From positions 37,531 through 101,530 of the forward strand of contig KQ959663.1 in NCBI GenBank assembly GCA_001552895.1: a DNA stretch of 64,000 nucleotides, given 5' to 3'. Numbering within the stretch: position 1 is the first letter of the stretch; the number at the start of each line of letters is the position of its first letter. The position numbers and the translations under genes are program-made. The notes beneath the pieces were generated by a model. The model saw only the letters and a program-made list of their open reading frames with translations, did not search any database and had not been told where the DNA came from. This document shows, piece by piece, positions 10,839-21,078 of this stretch. Source of the stretch: Tissierellia bacterium KA00581. Its GTDB lineage: Bacteria; Bacillota; Clostridia; Tissierellales; Peptoniphilaceae.

Positions 10839-12626
10839 ATGAACAATAGTTATGATGAAAGGGTACGATTTGTAAATGGAAATTATCACTCTCTAGTTCA
10901 TTCAAGAAAGCCAAAAGATATAGAAAATAAAAAAGCATATATCATTGGTACAGGATTAGCTGCTTTAGCTACTGGTGGTTTTCTAGTAAAAGATGCACAT
11001 ATAAGTGGTGATAATATTACTTTTCTAGAACAATTGACATTACCAGGAGGTAGTTTAGATGGAAATTTTAATCCTGAACATAAAGGTTATGTAGCTCGTG
11101 GCGGAAGAGAAATGGGTCATCACTTTGAAATTTTATGGGATTTATATAGTGCAATTCCATCTTCTGAAGATCCACAACAATCAATATTAGATCACTTTTT
11201 TTATACAAACTTAGATGATCCTAATTTTAGTAAATGTCGTATAATACACAAAAATGGGAAAAGATATGATGAGGAAAAATTTAATTTAAGTGATAAATCA
11301 TTGAAAGAAATAATAAAACTTACACTTACAAAGGATGAAGATTTACAAAATAAACAAATAAATCAAGTATTTTCCGAAGAAACTTTAAATAGCGATTTTT
11401 GGATTTTATGGAGGTCGATGTTTGCTTTTCAAAACTGGAATAGTGCTTTAGAAATGAAATTATATTTAAACAGATTCATTCATCATGTTGGTGGACTTAC
11501 TAATCTTTCAGCTCTTCAATTTACTCAATATGATCAATATGAATCTATCGTAAAACCGATAGTAAAATGGCTAAAAGAAAAAGGTGTTAAATTTGAATAC
11601 GGAATTACTGTAAAAGATGTTGATTTTGATATCACTTCTGACAAGAAAGTTGCTACAAAATTGGTAATGGAATCAAGTAAAGGTGAAGACAAATCAATTG
11701 ATTTAACTGAAAATGATTTGGTGTTTATAACTAATGGTTCAATGACTGAATCATCAAGCTATGGTGACGATGAAACTCCTGCAACTTTGAGTGCTGATTT
11801 TGGAGCTAGTTGGAATTTATGGAGAAATATTGCATTAAAATCTGATGAATTTGGTAAACCAGATAAATTCTGTAAAAATGTAGAAAGAACTAACTGGGAA
11901 TCTTGTACTGTAACTGTTCATGGTGGAAAGGTTATTGACTATATTGAAAATATTACTAAAAGAAATCCTTACACTGGAAAAGTTGTTACAGGTGGTATTG
12001 TAACTGTTAAGGATTCAAATTGGTTGATGAGCTGGACAATCAATAGACAACCTCAATATGTTGGTCAACCAAAAGAAGATATTTGCGTTTGGGTTTACGG
12101 ATTATTTACTGACAAAGACGGAAATTATATCAAAAAACCTATGAGAGATTGTACAGGAAAAGAAATCACAAAAGAATGGCTATACCATATAGGTGTACCA
12201 GAAAAAGATATAGATAAATTATCGAAAGATTGTTCGGCTATTCCTGTTATGATGCCTTATATTACAAGTCATTTTGAACCTCGTGAATTTGGTGATAGAC
12301 CATATGTTGTGCCAAAAAATGCAGTAAACTTTGCATTCATTGGACAATTTGCAGAAACTTTAGATAAACCCGGCAGAGATACTGTATTTACTACAGAATA
12401 TTCTGGAAGAACAGCTATGGAAGCTGTATATGCACTATGTAATGTTGAAAAAGGCATTCCTGAAGTATATGCATCAAAATATGATTTAAGATATTTGTTA
12501 AATGCTATAAGTGCATTAAATGACTACAAGAAACCTAATATTCCAAAACTTTTATCTTTCATAATAAAAAAGAAAGTAAAAAATACAGATATAGAATTAA
12601 TGTTAAAAGAAAATAATTTAATATAA
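10839..12626 (+). CDS. ohyA: Oleate hydratase (fatty acid 10-hydratase, MCRA family)
   Basis: OhyA is an FAD-dependent enzyme that adds water to the cis-9 double bond of host unsaturated fatty acids, detoxifying them. The 595-residue protein has the family start (YDERVRFVNGNYHSL), a Rossmann element AYIIGTGLAALATGGFLVKD near residue 33, and the GGREMGHHFE segment near residue 87. The C-terminal family region includes FAFIGQFAETLDKPGRDTVFTTEYSGRTAMEAVY. Length matches the family. It is the only plus-strand metabolic gene in this half, monocistronic, with AAGGAG before the ATG and a strong terminator. Known homologues act on oleate and linoleate; substrate range here is inferred. Confidence 0.97.
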   Translation: MNNSYDERVRFVNGNYHSLVHSRKPKDIENKKAYIIGTGLAALATGGFLVKDAHISGDNITFLEQLTLPGGSLDGNFNPEHKGYVARGGREMGHHFEILWDLYSAIPSSEDPQQSILDHFFYTNLDDPNFSKCRIIHKNGKRYDEEKFNLSDKSLKEIIKLTLTKDEDLQNKQINQVFSEETLNSDFWILWRSMFAFQNWNSALEMKLYLNRFIHHVGGLTNLSALQFTQYDQYESIVKPIVKWLKEKGVKFEYGITVKDVDFDITSDKKVATKLVMESSKGEDKSIDLTENDLVFITNGSMTESSSYGDDETPATLSADFGASWNLWRNIALKSDEFGKPDKFCKNVERTNWESCTVTVHGGKVIDYIENITKRNPYTGKVVTGGIVTVKDSNWLMSWTINRQPQYVGQPKEDICVWVYGLFTDKDGNYIKKPMRDCTGKEITKEWLYHIGVPEKDIDKLSKDCSAIPVMMPYITSHFEPREFGDRPYVVPKNAVNFAFIGQFAETLDKPGRDTVFTTEYSGRTAMEAVYALCNVEKGIPEVYASKYDLRYLLNAISALNDYKKPNIPKLLSFIIKKKVKNTDIELMLKENNLI

Positions 12627-12664
12627 TAAAATATAACTAGCCTTAAAATACTTATAAAAATTTT

Positions 12665-12699
12665 AATGGAGCAATCTTTTTTAGATTGCTCCATTTTTT
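12665..12699 (+). terminator. ohyA terminator
   Basis: Arms aatggagcaatct / agattgctccatt followed by a T6 run on the plus strand. Confidence 0.92.
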
Positions 12700-12738
12700 A
12701 TATTATTCAGTTATGTAATAGTTTTAATTTATAATTAT

Positions 12739-14355
12739 TTAACTTAAATTTATACTTTTTGTTACTATATAATCAAAATCATCATTATGACTTATAACTA
12801 TCAAAGTGATTGAATATTTTTCTATAAATGCCTTTAGATTTCTTACAAGATCTGTTGCCATTTTTCTATTTAAACTTGCAGTAGGTTCATCTAAAATTAA
12901 AACTTCTGGTTTTCTAATTAACATTCTTGCAAGATTTATTCTTTGTTTTTCTCCCCCACTAATATTATTTTTATCTTCAGATAAAACAAAATCCAAAGTT
13001 TTATTTTCTACAAATTCCCTAAGACAACAAACATCTATAACTTCATTTAATTCACTATTAGAATATGAATTTCCTAAAGTTATATTTTCATAAATACTAT
13101 CTTCAAGCATTATTGGCTTTTGCTGAACTTGAATAACTTTTTTATAGTATAAATCTTTATCTATTTTATTAATATCAATAGAATTATATTTTATACTAAC
13201 TGTATTAGAATTTATAAACCTACTAATTAAATTAATTAAGGTACTCTTTCCACTTCCACTAATTCCATTTATTTTAAATACATCATTTCTACAAATTTTA
13301 AAATTAATATTTTGTAAAATTTTTTTATCAAAATTTCCTTCATATAAAAAATATTTACTATTTATACTAAGTTCTTTAAAGTTATCAAGACTTTTTACCT
13401 CTTCGTTACAAGCGTCATAATCAAACATATATTTGATGTTAGTTATTAAATTTTTACTTATCCTTCGTTGACTTAATAAATCAGAAATAACAACTATTGG
13501 CTCTGTCATATATGTTATTAATGTATATATAGCTATAAGTTTTCCGATCGTTAACATATCTACAATTATTAAATATAATCCAGCACCTAAAACAAACAAA
13601 GGAATGATATTATTTAAAGCAACATACAATGTAACAAAAAAAGCATAAGCAAAAGATATTTTCATATCAACTTCATATATTTTTTTATTTTGTAAAAAAC
13701 TAAATTTATTAGAAAAATACTCACCTTTATTTAATTGTAAGATAGTTTTAAAACTATTTAATGTCTGAATAACAAACTGATTAATATTAGCTATGTTATA
13801 CTGTAATTGTTGTGTTTTTTCTGAAATATATTCTGATATTTTATTTTGTATAAAATAACAAACAACTATTAAAACAGGTATGAAAATAGCTAAAATAACG
13901 TTATAATATACTATAAGCACAAATGGAACAAAAAATTGTAATAATTGGACTATAATAGTATTTACACCAACACTATACCATTTAGAAATAGTTTTTATAT
14001 CTGTTAAAAATTGAGATGAAACTACTCCACTGTCGACAGATAATACTTCTTTTCTAGAAATAAGTTTTGAAAACAAAAAATTTTTTATTAAAACTTCTCC
14101 CTTTTTTGATAATTTTGAATAATAATAGTTAGAAAAAAATATACTTATTAAAAATAATGGTAATACAAAAAAATATTTCAAAATCTGCATTTTAAAATAA
14201 GTTAAATCAGAAATCGTATTTTTTGTTATGTAATCTATTAGCTTTTGAATTATCAAAATTAAATATATGTTAGTAGCCAATTTTAATACAGACATACAAA
14301 TAGATATAATTTTTATAGGTATTACATTTTTTAAAATTTTTTTAAAATTTATCAT
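12739..14355 (-). CDS. ABC exporter half-transporter (permease-ATPase fusion)
   Basis: The 538-residue protein has an N-terminal six-helix exporter domain (about 1-300) and a C-terminal ATPase with Walker A GISGSGKST, signature ISGGEKQRINLARM and Walker B VLILDEP. One half is encoded, so it presumably works as a homodimer. Such proteins export peptides, lipids or drugs; no substrate gene lies beside it. No peptidase C39 domain is present at the N-terminus. The ATG at 14355 follows GGAGG; an upstream TTG overlaps that site. It has its own near-consensus promoter. The sequence is less conserved than its neighbours, so no gene name is offered. Confidence 0.88.
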   Translation of the reverse strand: MINFKKILKNVIPIKIISICMSVLKLATNIYLILIIQKLIDYITKNTISDLTYFKMQILKYFFVLPLFLISIFFSNYYYSKLSKKGEVLIKNFLFSKLISRKEVLSVDSGVVSSQFLTDIKTISKWYSVGVNTIIVQLLQFFVPFVLIVYYNVILAIFIPVLIVVCYFIQNKISEYISEKTQQLQYNIANINQFVIQTLNSFKTILQLNKGEYFSNKFSFLQNKKIYEVDMKISFAYAFFVTLYVALNNIIPLFVLGAGLYLIIVDMLTIGKLIAIYTLITYMTEPIVVISDLLSQRRISKNLITNIKYMFDYDACNEEVKSLDNFKELSINSKYFLYEGNFDKKILQNINFKICRNDVFKINGISGSGKSTLINLISRFINSNTVSIKYNSIDINKIDKDLYYKKVIQVQQKPIMLEDSIYENITLGNSYSNSELNEVIDVCCLREFVENKTLDFVLSEDKNNISGGEKQRINLARMLIRKPEVLILDEPTASLNRKMATDLVRNLKAFIEKYSITLIVISHNDDFDYIVTKSINLS

Positions 14356-14447
14356 AGGCTCCTCCAAAGACTTATTATAATCTTTTTATCCATACTTTCC
14401 TACTTAATTATATTTTCCAGACAAATGAATTTTGTAACTACATTTTC

Positions 14448-14476
14448 AGTATATCACTTGATGCAAATAAAGTCAA
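14448..14476 (-). promoter_or_regulatory. Promoter of the ABC exporter
   Basis: TTGACT (14471-14476), a 17-bp spacer and TATACT (14448-14453) on the minus strand. The 5' UTR is about 85 nt. Confidence 0.8.
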
Positions 14477-14544
14477 GCGCTTTTTTATTTTTTTACTTAT
14501 CAATGTTTGTATATTAATTTTAAAAAATAAAATTATAAGTAATT

Positions 14545-14587
14545 AAAATACCCTTTTTACTATTTAATTTAGTAAAAAGGGTATTTT
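14545..14587. terminator. Terminator after the Fe3+-type ABC operon
   Basis: Perfect 17-bp arms aaaataccctttttact / agtaaaaagggtatttt with a 9-base loop, just past the ATPase stop. Confidence 0.9.
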
Positions 14588-14597
14588 AAATCTTTTA

Positions 14598-15668
14598 TTA
14601 AGTTATAATTTTTGTATAATCTTTTCCGTCATCTTCAAATACCATAAAACTTTTTATTCTAAGCTTTATTTTTTCATTTTCTTTATATGCTCCATATGTT
14701 TCAACATGGTCTATTACTCTTACAATATTTTCATTACCCAAATCAACTTTACAGTCATTTACATCTCCAAGATAGAATTGACTTACAAGTTTTGCATCTA
14801 TTGTTCCATCTTTTTGATCTATTCTTAAAGCTTCAGGTCTTATAGCAACTATTACTTTGCCTACTTTATCTCCATTATATGGTAATTTTTTACCAGTATT
14901 TGAAAGCTCTACAAATCCGTCTTTAGAAACGGCTTTTATGAAATTTACACGTCCAACAAAATTTGCAACAAATGGATTTTTAGGTGTTCTATAAATTTCT
15001 TCTGGAGTTCCTATTTGCTGAACAACTCCTTTATTTATTAAAATAATTCGATCACTCATAGTCATTGCTTCTATTTGATCATGAGTTACATATATAACTG
15101 TAATTTTTAAATTTCTTTGAATTTCTTTAATTTCAAAACGCATCTCTTCTCTAAGTTTTGCATCTAAGTTTGAAAGAGGTTCGTCTAATAAAAGAAGTTT
15201 AGGTTCTGCAACTAATGCACGTCCAAGAGCTACTCTTTGTTGTTGACCTCCTGAAAGTTCTGATGGTGCTCTATCTTTGTATTGTGAAAGATGTACTATT
15301 TCTAAAACTTTTTCAACTTTTTGTTTTATTTCTTCTTTTTTTACTCCCGAAATCTTAAGAGGGTATGCAATATTATCAAAAACATTCATATGTGGCCATA
15401 CTGCATATGATTGAAAAACCATCCCTATTTTTCTTTTTTCAGGTGGTAAAAAAGTTTTTTCCCCAGAAACAACTTTATTATCTATTAATATTTCTCCACT
15501 TGTTGGTTTTTCAAACCCAGCTATCAATCTTAGCATTGTAGTTTTTCCACAACCAGATGGACCTAATAATGTAATAAATTCACCATCTTTAAATTTTTCT
15601 GTAAAAGGCTTTAAAACTTCTACATTTCCAAAAGATTTACTTATTTTATTTATACTAATTTCAGACAT
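14598..15668 (-). CDS. ABC importer ATPase, Fe3+/polyamine-type (FbpC/PotA-like)
   Basis: This is the nucleotide-binding subunit of the importer encoded with the next two genes. The 356-residue protein has Walker A GPSGCGKTT (near 38), Q-loop VFQSYAVWPHMNVF, signature LSGGQQQRVALGRAL, Walker B LLLLDEPLSNLDAKLRE and the H-loop VTHDQIEAMTMSD. A C-terminal TOBE-type regulatory domain follows (about 240-356), as in FbpC, PotA and PhnT. It is the last gene of the operon, 9 bases after the permease, and is followed by a strong terminator. Confidence 0.92.
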   Translation of the reverse strand: MSEISINKISKSFGNVEVLKPFTEKFKDGEFITLLGPSGCGKTTMLRLIAGFEKPTSGEILIDNKVVSGEKTFLPPEKRKIGMVFQSYAVWPHMNVFDNIAYPLKISGVKKEEIKQKVEKVLEIVHLSQYKDRAPSELSGGQQQRVALGRALVAEPKLLLLDEPLSNLDAKLREEMRFEIKEIQRNLKITVIYVTHDQIEAMTMSDRIILINKGVVQQIGTPEEIYRTPKNPFVANFVGRVNFIKAVSKDGFVELSNTGKKLPYNGDKVGKVIVAIRPEALRIDQKDGTIDAKLVSQFYLGDVNDCKVDLGNENIVRVIDHVETYGAYKENEKIKLRIKSFMVFEDDGKDYTKIIT

Positions 15669-15676
15669 TTTTCCTC

Positions 15677-17362
15677 CTAAATTGAAAACTGACCTTTTGT
15701 AAGTTTATTTAAAATCCAGTTAACTACCAATACAAATATCAAAATAGCTGTAGCAAGAACACTTGCTATTTGTTGACTATGATATGTTTGATAATTGTAA
15801 AGTTCAAATCCTATAGTTTTTGTATGCGATGAATATAAAACTGTACTCATAGTAAGTTCATAAAAACAAGGCATAAAAATCAAAAATATACCAGCAACTA
15901 TTGACGGCATAATAAGTGGCATTGTAACATCTTTTATCATTCTAAGCCAACCTGCTCCGGAAATCTGTGAAGCTTCTTCAAGAGATGGATGGACTTGACT
16001 CATTCCTGAAACAACTGTTCTCATACCCATTAACATATATTTAATCATATAAGCAACTATCATAATATAAATTGTATTATAGATATTAATTCCAAATTTT
16101 CCACTCATTGTCATTATAAGAGCAAGAGCTATTGCTATACTAGGAGTACCTGAACCTACAGTAATTAAAAAATCAGGGATTCTTCTACCACGGACTCTTG
16201 TTCTTTCAAGAAGATATGCCATCATACAAGAAATTATAATTCCTAAAAGTGCAGAAGCTGTTGCTGCTATCAAACTGTTTATAGTGGATGTAAAGATACT
16301 ATCTCTTGTAAGCATTTGTTTCCAAAATTTAAAAGAAATATTTGACATTGATAAAGGCTTACCCATATTTACTGTAATAGATGTTAAAGCTACTGTTATA
16401 AAAGGAATAACAACAACTATAAAAGCAAAAATTGAAACAATTACAGTAATAAAAGTTCTCCACTTTCCTAAGTCAACAATTGTAGGTCTTGTTGATTTTC
16501 CACTCATTGTTATAAATTGTTTTTTTCCTAAAACAAATGTAGAAATATATAAAATTAAATTTGCAATAATCATAAGAAATACTGCAAGTGTAGTAGCATC
16601 TATAATTCCTTCTTGATTACCTATATGTACAAACTCGATTATTCTTGTTGTAACAGTGTGTATTTGTCCAGGCGCACCAATGATTGAAGGAATACCATAG
16701 CAAGATGCTGCTGTTACAAAAACTAAAAGAGCTGCAGCTATTAAACTTGGTGTCATCATAGGAATTGTTATTGTAAATAAAGTTTTTAAAGGACTAGCTC
16801 CTGAAATTCTAGCAGCTTCTTCAAGTGAAGGATCCATTTTTTCCATTGCACGAGAAATTGTTATAAAAGCATATGGATAATAAAAACAAGTAAGTACCCA
16901 AATCATTCCCCATATTGTATATATATTGAAAATTGAACCACTTAGTCCAAAAATTCTTTGAATAAGCATATTTAAAGAACCTACTCTTGGATTTAAAAGT
17001 CTAAGCCAAGCCATAGCTCCTACATATGGTGGAACCATGTATGTTATAACAAACATAGTTCTAAAGATTTTTTTACCATAAAGATTTGTTCTTCCAACTA
17101 GAAAAGCAAGTGGAAAAGCTATAAGCATTCCAAAAAAAGTTGTTGCAAAAGCAGTTATAAGTGTATTTCTTATAGCTATAAAGTTGATATCATAACTATA
17201 AACTCTCTTAAAAGCTTCAAGCGTAAAACTTCCGTTTGGAAATACTGATTTAACAAAAAGATATAAAAGTGGTATTACTTCAAAAATAATCAAAAGTGCA
17301 ATAATAAGTAACATTATCACCCATTTTATATCTATTTTTAATTTTTTATTTGTATTTTGCAT
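15677..17362 (-). CDS. ABC importer permease, fused two-domain Fe3+-type (FbpB/ThiP-like)
   Basis: The 561-residue permease has two homologous halves of about six helices each. Each half carries an EAA loop: EEAARISGASPLKTLFTITIPMM near residue 190 and EEASQISGAGWLRMIKDVTMPLI near residue 470. This fused architecture is typical of FbpB and ThiP. The ATG at 17362 is the best start, though its GAGAGG lies rather far upstream (12 bases). A hairpin between the binding-protein gene and this one may lower its expression relative to that gene. Confidence 0.9.
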   Translation of the reverse strand: MQNTNKKLKIDIKWVIMLLIIALLIIFEVIPLLYLFVKSVFPNGSFTLEAFKRVYSYDINFIAIRNTLITAFATTFFGMLIAFPLAFLVGRTNLYGKKIFRTMFVITYMVPPYVGAMAWLRLLNPRVGSLNMLIQRIFGLSGSIFNIYTIWGMIWVLTCFYYPYAFITISRAMEKMDPSLEEAARISGASPLKTLFTITIPMMTPSLIAAALLVFVTAASCYGIPSIIGAPGQIHTVTTRIIEFVHIGNQEGIIDATTLAVFLMIIANLILYISTFVLGKKQFITMSGKSTRPTIVDLGKWRTFITVIVSIFAFIVVVIPFITVALTSITVNMGKPLSMSNISFKFWKQMLTRDSIFTSTINSLIAATASALLGIIISCMMAYLLERTRVRGRRIPDFLITVGSGTPSIAIALALIMTMSGKFGINIYNTIYIMIVAYMIKYMLMGMRTVVSGMSQVHPSLEEASQISGAGWLRMIKDVTMPLIMPSIVAGIFLIFMPCFYELTMSTVLYSSHTKTIGFELYNYQTYHSQQIASVLATAILIFVLVVNWILNKLTKGQFSI

Positions 17363-17395
17363 AAAAAATATAAACCTCTCATTAATTAACAAAAA

Positions 17396-17410
17396 GGGAG
17401 CTAGGCTCCC
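17396..17410 (-). terminator. Intra-operon terminator-like hairpin
   Basis: GGGAGC-CTA-GCTCCC followed by TTTTTG on the minus strand, between the binding protein and the permease. It probably causes partial termination or protects the upstream mRNA 3' end. Confidence 0.6.
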
Positions 17411-17479
17411 GATTTGTCATACTTTTTTATCTTTAATAAATATTTATTTTATATCACGTGTACTAAAGATTTAAAAATT

Positions 17480-18538
17480 TTACTTTTTACCTATTGTGTC
17501 TGTAAACATAGTTCTTAAAGAATCTCTATCTTTAACAAGCTTTGTCCAATCAATTTTCATACTATTTTTAACTATTTCAGAAGTTTTAATAGCATCAAAT
17601 GGTGGATTATCATAATCTTTTAGCACAGGATGCATCCATCCTTTAACTATAAAAGCTTGACCTTCTTCTGATAAGAACCATTTTGAAATAGCTTCTGCTG
17701 CTTTTGTATTTTTATTTTCAGTTAATTTTTCATCTATAATCATAATTGGTGATGGTATTACAATTGTTCCATCTTTTGGATAGATAACTTCAAGTTTAGA
17801 TTGTTCTTCTTGTCTCTTTTTAAGAACTGATTCTTCCAAAATCATAAGTTCATCCATTTCTCCTGTTTCAAGTTTTGTCAAAGCAACACTTCCTGCTTCA
17901 ACTGCAACTTTTCTTTTTGCTAAATTTTTAAAATATTCATCACTATATTTATCTTTTAAAGCACCTATTGCAGCAAGTGCAGTTCCAGATTTTAATGGAT
18001 CTGACATTGAAATTTTTCCTGTTAAACTTTCTTTTTCTGCAAATTCTTTATAGCTTTGAGCTATATCTTCCTTTTTAGTTTTTTCAGGATTATAAGCTAA
18101 AACCATATTTAAGTTTCTAACAGGATACCAATATCCTTCTTTATCATATTCAAAAGCCATTTTATCTTTATTTTCAATATCAAATTTGTGTAAAATCTTC
18201 TTTTCTTTCAATTCATAAGCATAAGAAGGTTCTGCAACCATTACTATATCACAAGCAAGTTTTCCTGCTTCAATTTCTCCGGCAATTTTTGTTTGTAAAG
18301 TTCCTGTACCTCCTTGGAAAAATTCAATTTGACATTTTGGAAATTTCTTTTGAAGTGCAGGCTTCATATTAGCTATTATATCTTCATACATTGAAGTATA
18401 TATCATAACTTTACCTGAAACTTCTTCATTAGATTTAACATTTTTTGTAGCGTCATCTTTTTTTTCAGTTTTTGAGCCACAAGCAGTTGCACATATCATA
18501 AGTGCTGACATCATAAGTGCCAAAAATTTCTTTTTCAT
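17480..18538 (-). CDS. Substrate-binding lipoprotein of Fe3+-type ABC importer
   Basis: The 352-residue protein begins with a lipoprotein signal (MMSALMICATACGS, lipid Cys near residue 20). A periplasmic-binding fold of the AfuA/FbpA class follows, with VMIYTSMYEDI and DIVMVAEPSYAYEL. In this class the ligand is usually ferric iron, but relatives bind thiamine, phosphonates or polyamines. Context (FbpB-like permease and FbpC-like ATPase) supports iron without proving it. It is first in the operon, so likely the most abundant product. The ATG follows TAGGAGG. Confidence 0.88.
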   Translation of the reverse strand: MKKKFLALMMSALMICATACGSKTEKKDDATKNVKSNEEVSGKVMIYTSMYEDIIANMKPALQKKFPKCQIEFFQGGTGTLQTKIAGEIEAGKLACDIVMVAEPSYAYELKEKKILHKFDIENKDKMAFEYDKEGYWYPVRNLNMVLAYNPEKTKKEDIAQSYKEFAEKESLTGKISMSDPLKSGTALAAIGALKDKYSDEYFKNLAKRKVAVEAGSVALTKLETGEMDELMILEESVLKKRQEEQSKLEVIYPKDGTIVIPSPIMIIDEKLTENKNTKAAEAISKWFLSEEGQAFIVKGWMHPVLKDYDNPPFDAIKTSEIVKNSMKIDWTKLVKDRDSLRTMFTDTIGKK

Positions 18539-18739
18539 AAATTCCTCCTAATAGAATTAATCGTATTAAAAATACACCTTAATTATATTCAAAAAATAAA
18601 AAAAAATCTATATATTTTTAAAATTTTTTTAAAATAAATTCAAAATTTTTTTAAAATTTAATGGGATAATTTTGACCCACAAAATAAATTTATCCCTATT
18701 TATCTGTAAACATTATTAAATTAATGTATAAAAAAAATT
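18539..18739. other. Intergenic region between thrS and the binding-protein gene
   Basis: Very AT-rich. It must hold the promoter of the ABC importer operon (a TATAAT-like box lies near 18586-18591 on the minus strand, without a good -35). A weak 7-bp dyad gggataa/ttatccc lies at 18663-18696. I see no gene. Confidence 0.4.
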
Positions 18740-18779
18740 AAAAAAGAGAAAACTTTTTATAAAAAATTTTCTCTTTTTT
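18740..18779 (-). terminator. thrS terminator
   Basis: Arms aaaaaagagaaaa / ttttctctttttt downstream of the thrS stop. The 112 bp between hairpin and stop is featureless AT-rich sequence. Confidence 0.75.
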
Positions 18780-18891
18780 GTTAATTTTATTAATTTTTTG
18801 AAATAATTAATGTTTTAAATTTTTTAATCTATATTATATAGTGAAAAAATAAAAATATTAAAATAATTAAAATTAATTTAAAACTTATTTT

Positions 18892-20841
18892 TTATCTATT
18901 TATTTTTTTACTTTCTATTTCTTCTATTATAATTTCTACAAATTCATTAATATCCATAAATTTTTGTTCTTGTTGTCCACGTCCTCTAACTGAAACTGAT
19001 CTTTCAACTACTTCTTTTTCTCCAACAATTAAACTATATGGTATTTTTTTAGAATATGCTTCTCTTATCTTATAGCCAAGTTTTTCACTTCTATCATCAA
19101 CTTCTACTCTTATTGATTTTCTTTTTAAAATATTTTTAACTTCATAAGCATAGTCATTAAAATCATCTGATATAGGTAAAATTTCAACTTGTACTGGAGC
19201 AAGCCATGTTGGAAAAGCACCTTTGTATTCTTCTATCAAATATGAGATAAATCTTTCCATAGTAGAAACTATTCCTCTATGAATTACAACAGGTCTATGT
19301 GTATTTTTTCCATCTTCTCCAACATATGTTAAGTTAAATCTTTCTGGAAGTAAAAAGTCTAGTTGGATTGTAGATAATGTTTCTTCAAGTCCTATAGCTG
19401 TTTTTACTTGTACATCAAGCTTTGGACCATAAAATGCTGCTTCTCCTTTTGCTTCAAAATAATCATATCCTAAATCATCCATTGCTTTTTTTAGCATTTT
19501 TTCTGCATTATCCCACATTTTATCATCATCAAAATATTTTTCTTTATTTTGAGGATCTCTATAACTTAATCTAAATTTGTAATCTTTTATATTGAAGTCT
19601 TCATAAACTGATTTCATAAGATTTAAAACTCTTGTAAATTCTTCTTGAATTTGATCTGGTCTTACAAAAATATGCGAATCGTTTAAAGTCATTTCTCTTA
19701 CTCTTTGAAGTCCTGAAAGTGTTCCACTTTTTTCATATCTGTGCATCATTCCAAGTTCTGCAATTCTTATTGGAAATTCTCTATAGCTATGAACTTCATT
19801 ATTATATATTTCCATATGATGTGGACAATTCATAGGTCTTAAAACTAACATTTCGCCATCTCCAAGATCCATAGGTGGGAACATTCCATCTTGATAATGA
19901 TCCCAATGTCCAGATGTTTTATATAAATCAACATTTGCAAGTATTGGAGTATAAACATGACTATATCCACATTCAATTTCTTTATCAACTATATATCTTT
20001 CTATAATTCTTCTTATAGTTGCTCCTTTTGGTAACCAGAAAGGAAGTCCTGCTCCAACATTTTGGCTTAACATGAAAATTCCAAGTTCTTTTCCAAGTTT
20101 TCTATGATCTCTTTGTTTTGCTTCTTCTAAAAGATTTAAATAATCATCTAAATCTTTTTTCTTTTCAAAGGATATACCATAAATTCTTTGAAGCATTTTA
20201 TTTTTTTCATTTCCTCTCCAATAAGCTCCTGCTATACTAAGCAATTTTATTGCCTTTATTTTTTTAATATCTGCAAGATGTGGTCCTTTACAAAGATCTG
20301 TAAATTCTCCTAAATCATAAAAAGAAAGTGGTGTACCTTCTGGGAAATTTTCTATTAAATCAATTTTATAAATTTGTCCTTTTTTTCTAAAATAATCTAA
20401 AGCTTCATCTTTAGTTATTTCTTTTCTTTTAACAGAAAATCCTTCTTTTACAATTTTTTCCATTTCTTTTTCTATTTTTTCTAAATCTTCCATTGTAAAT
20501 TTATGATCTAAATCAATATCATAATAGAATCCATTTTCTATTGCAGGTCCGATTGCAAATTTAGCTTTTGGAAAAAGTCTTTGTATAGCAAGTGCCATTA
20601 TATGACTTGAAGTATGCCAAAAAAGTTTTTTACCTTCTTTATCTTCAAATTTAACAAATCTAACTTTACAATCTTTAGTTAAAACATAAGAAAGGCCATG
20701 AGTATGTTCTTCATCTATAACTGCACCTAAAACATTTCTGGCAAATCCTTGTGAAATACTACTTGCAACATCAAAAAGAGTTACATTTTTTTCAAATTCA
20801 TGAATTGATTGATCTGGAAAACTAATCTTAATCTTATCCAT
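18892..20841 (-). CDS. thrS: Threonyl-tRNA synthetase
   Basis: ThrS charges tRNA-Thr. The 649-residue protein has, in order, the TGS domain (1-60); the editing domain with [10 protein letters not shown] near residue 75 and the YWRG element; the class II catalytic core with RPMNCPHH and a motif 2 region around [17 protein letters not shown]; and the anticodon-binding domain with [12 protein letters not shown]. Length is typical. It is directly preceded by a T-box leader and lies downstream of hisS. Confidence 0.98.
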   Translation of the reverse strand: MDKIKISFPDQSIHEFEKNVTLFDVASSISQGFARNVLGAVIDEEHTHGLSYVLTKDCKVRFVKFEDKEGKKLFWHTSSHIMALAIQRLFPKAKFAIGPAIENGFYYDIDLDHKFTMEDLEKIEKEMEKIVKEGFSVKRKEITKDEALDYFRKKGQIYKIDLIENFPEGTPLSFYDLGEFTDLCKGPHLADIKKIKAIKLLSIAGAYWRGNEKNKMLQRIYGISFEKKKDLDDYLNLLEEAKQRDHRKLGKELGIFMLSQNVGAGLPFWLPKGATIRRIIERYIVDKEIECGYSHVYTPILANVDLYKTSGHWDHYQDGMFPPMDLGDGEMLVLRPMNCPHHMEIYNNEVHSYREFPIRIAELGMMHRYEKSGTLSGLQRVREMTLNDSHIFVRPDQIQEEFTRVLNLMKSVYEDFNIKDYKFRLSYRDPQNKEKYFDDDKMWDNAEKMLKKAMDDLGYDYFEAKGEAAFYGPKLDVQVKTAIGLEETLSTIQLDFLLPERFNLTYVGEDGKNTHRPVVIHRGIVSTMERFISYLIEEYKGAFPTWLAPVQVEILPISDDFNDYAYEVKNILKRKSIRVEVDDRSEKLGYKIREAYSKKIPYSLIVGEKEVVERSVSVRGRGQQEQKFMDINEFVEIIIEEIESKKINR

Positions 20842-20905
20842 TTTTCTTTCCTCCTAAAATATTTTTAATTCCATATAACATAAATGTAAATTATTGTAAT
20901 AAAAA

Positions 20906-21078
20906 AATCTTCACCCCTACAAATTTTGTAGGGACGAAGATTCGTGGTTCCACCCTAATTACTTCTTAATTAGTTAAAAGACTCGGTAATAGTTTTCAAA
21001 AAATAGTATCTTAAACGAAATTTCAGCCACGTTTCATTCTCTCTTAAAGGCTTATCTTTCTACTCGTTACGTCAACAT
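20906..21078 (-). promoter_or_regulatory. T-box riboswitch, threonine-specific, upstream of thrS
   Basis: On the minus strand: stem I with AGTAG loop-E sequence and AGAGAG; specifier-loop strand GAAAACUA, where ACU (Thr) is at 20991-20993; T-box TTAGGGTGGAACCACG at about 20943-20957; and a terminator, arms AATCTTCG.../...GAAGATT plus T7, at 20906-20942. The element starts immediately after the hisS stop. The specifier was chosen from the pairing GAC-GUAA with UUAC...GUC that frames it. Confidence 0.88.

Noticed and set aside
18663..18696. Dyad gggataa / ttatccc near the ABC importer promoter
   Set aside because: Arms are only 7 bp in AT-rich sequence with a 20-base gap, too weak to call an operator.
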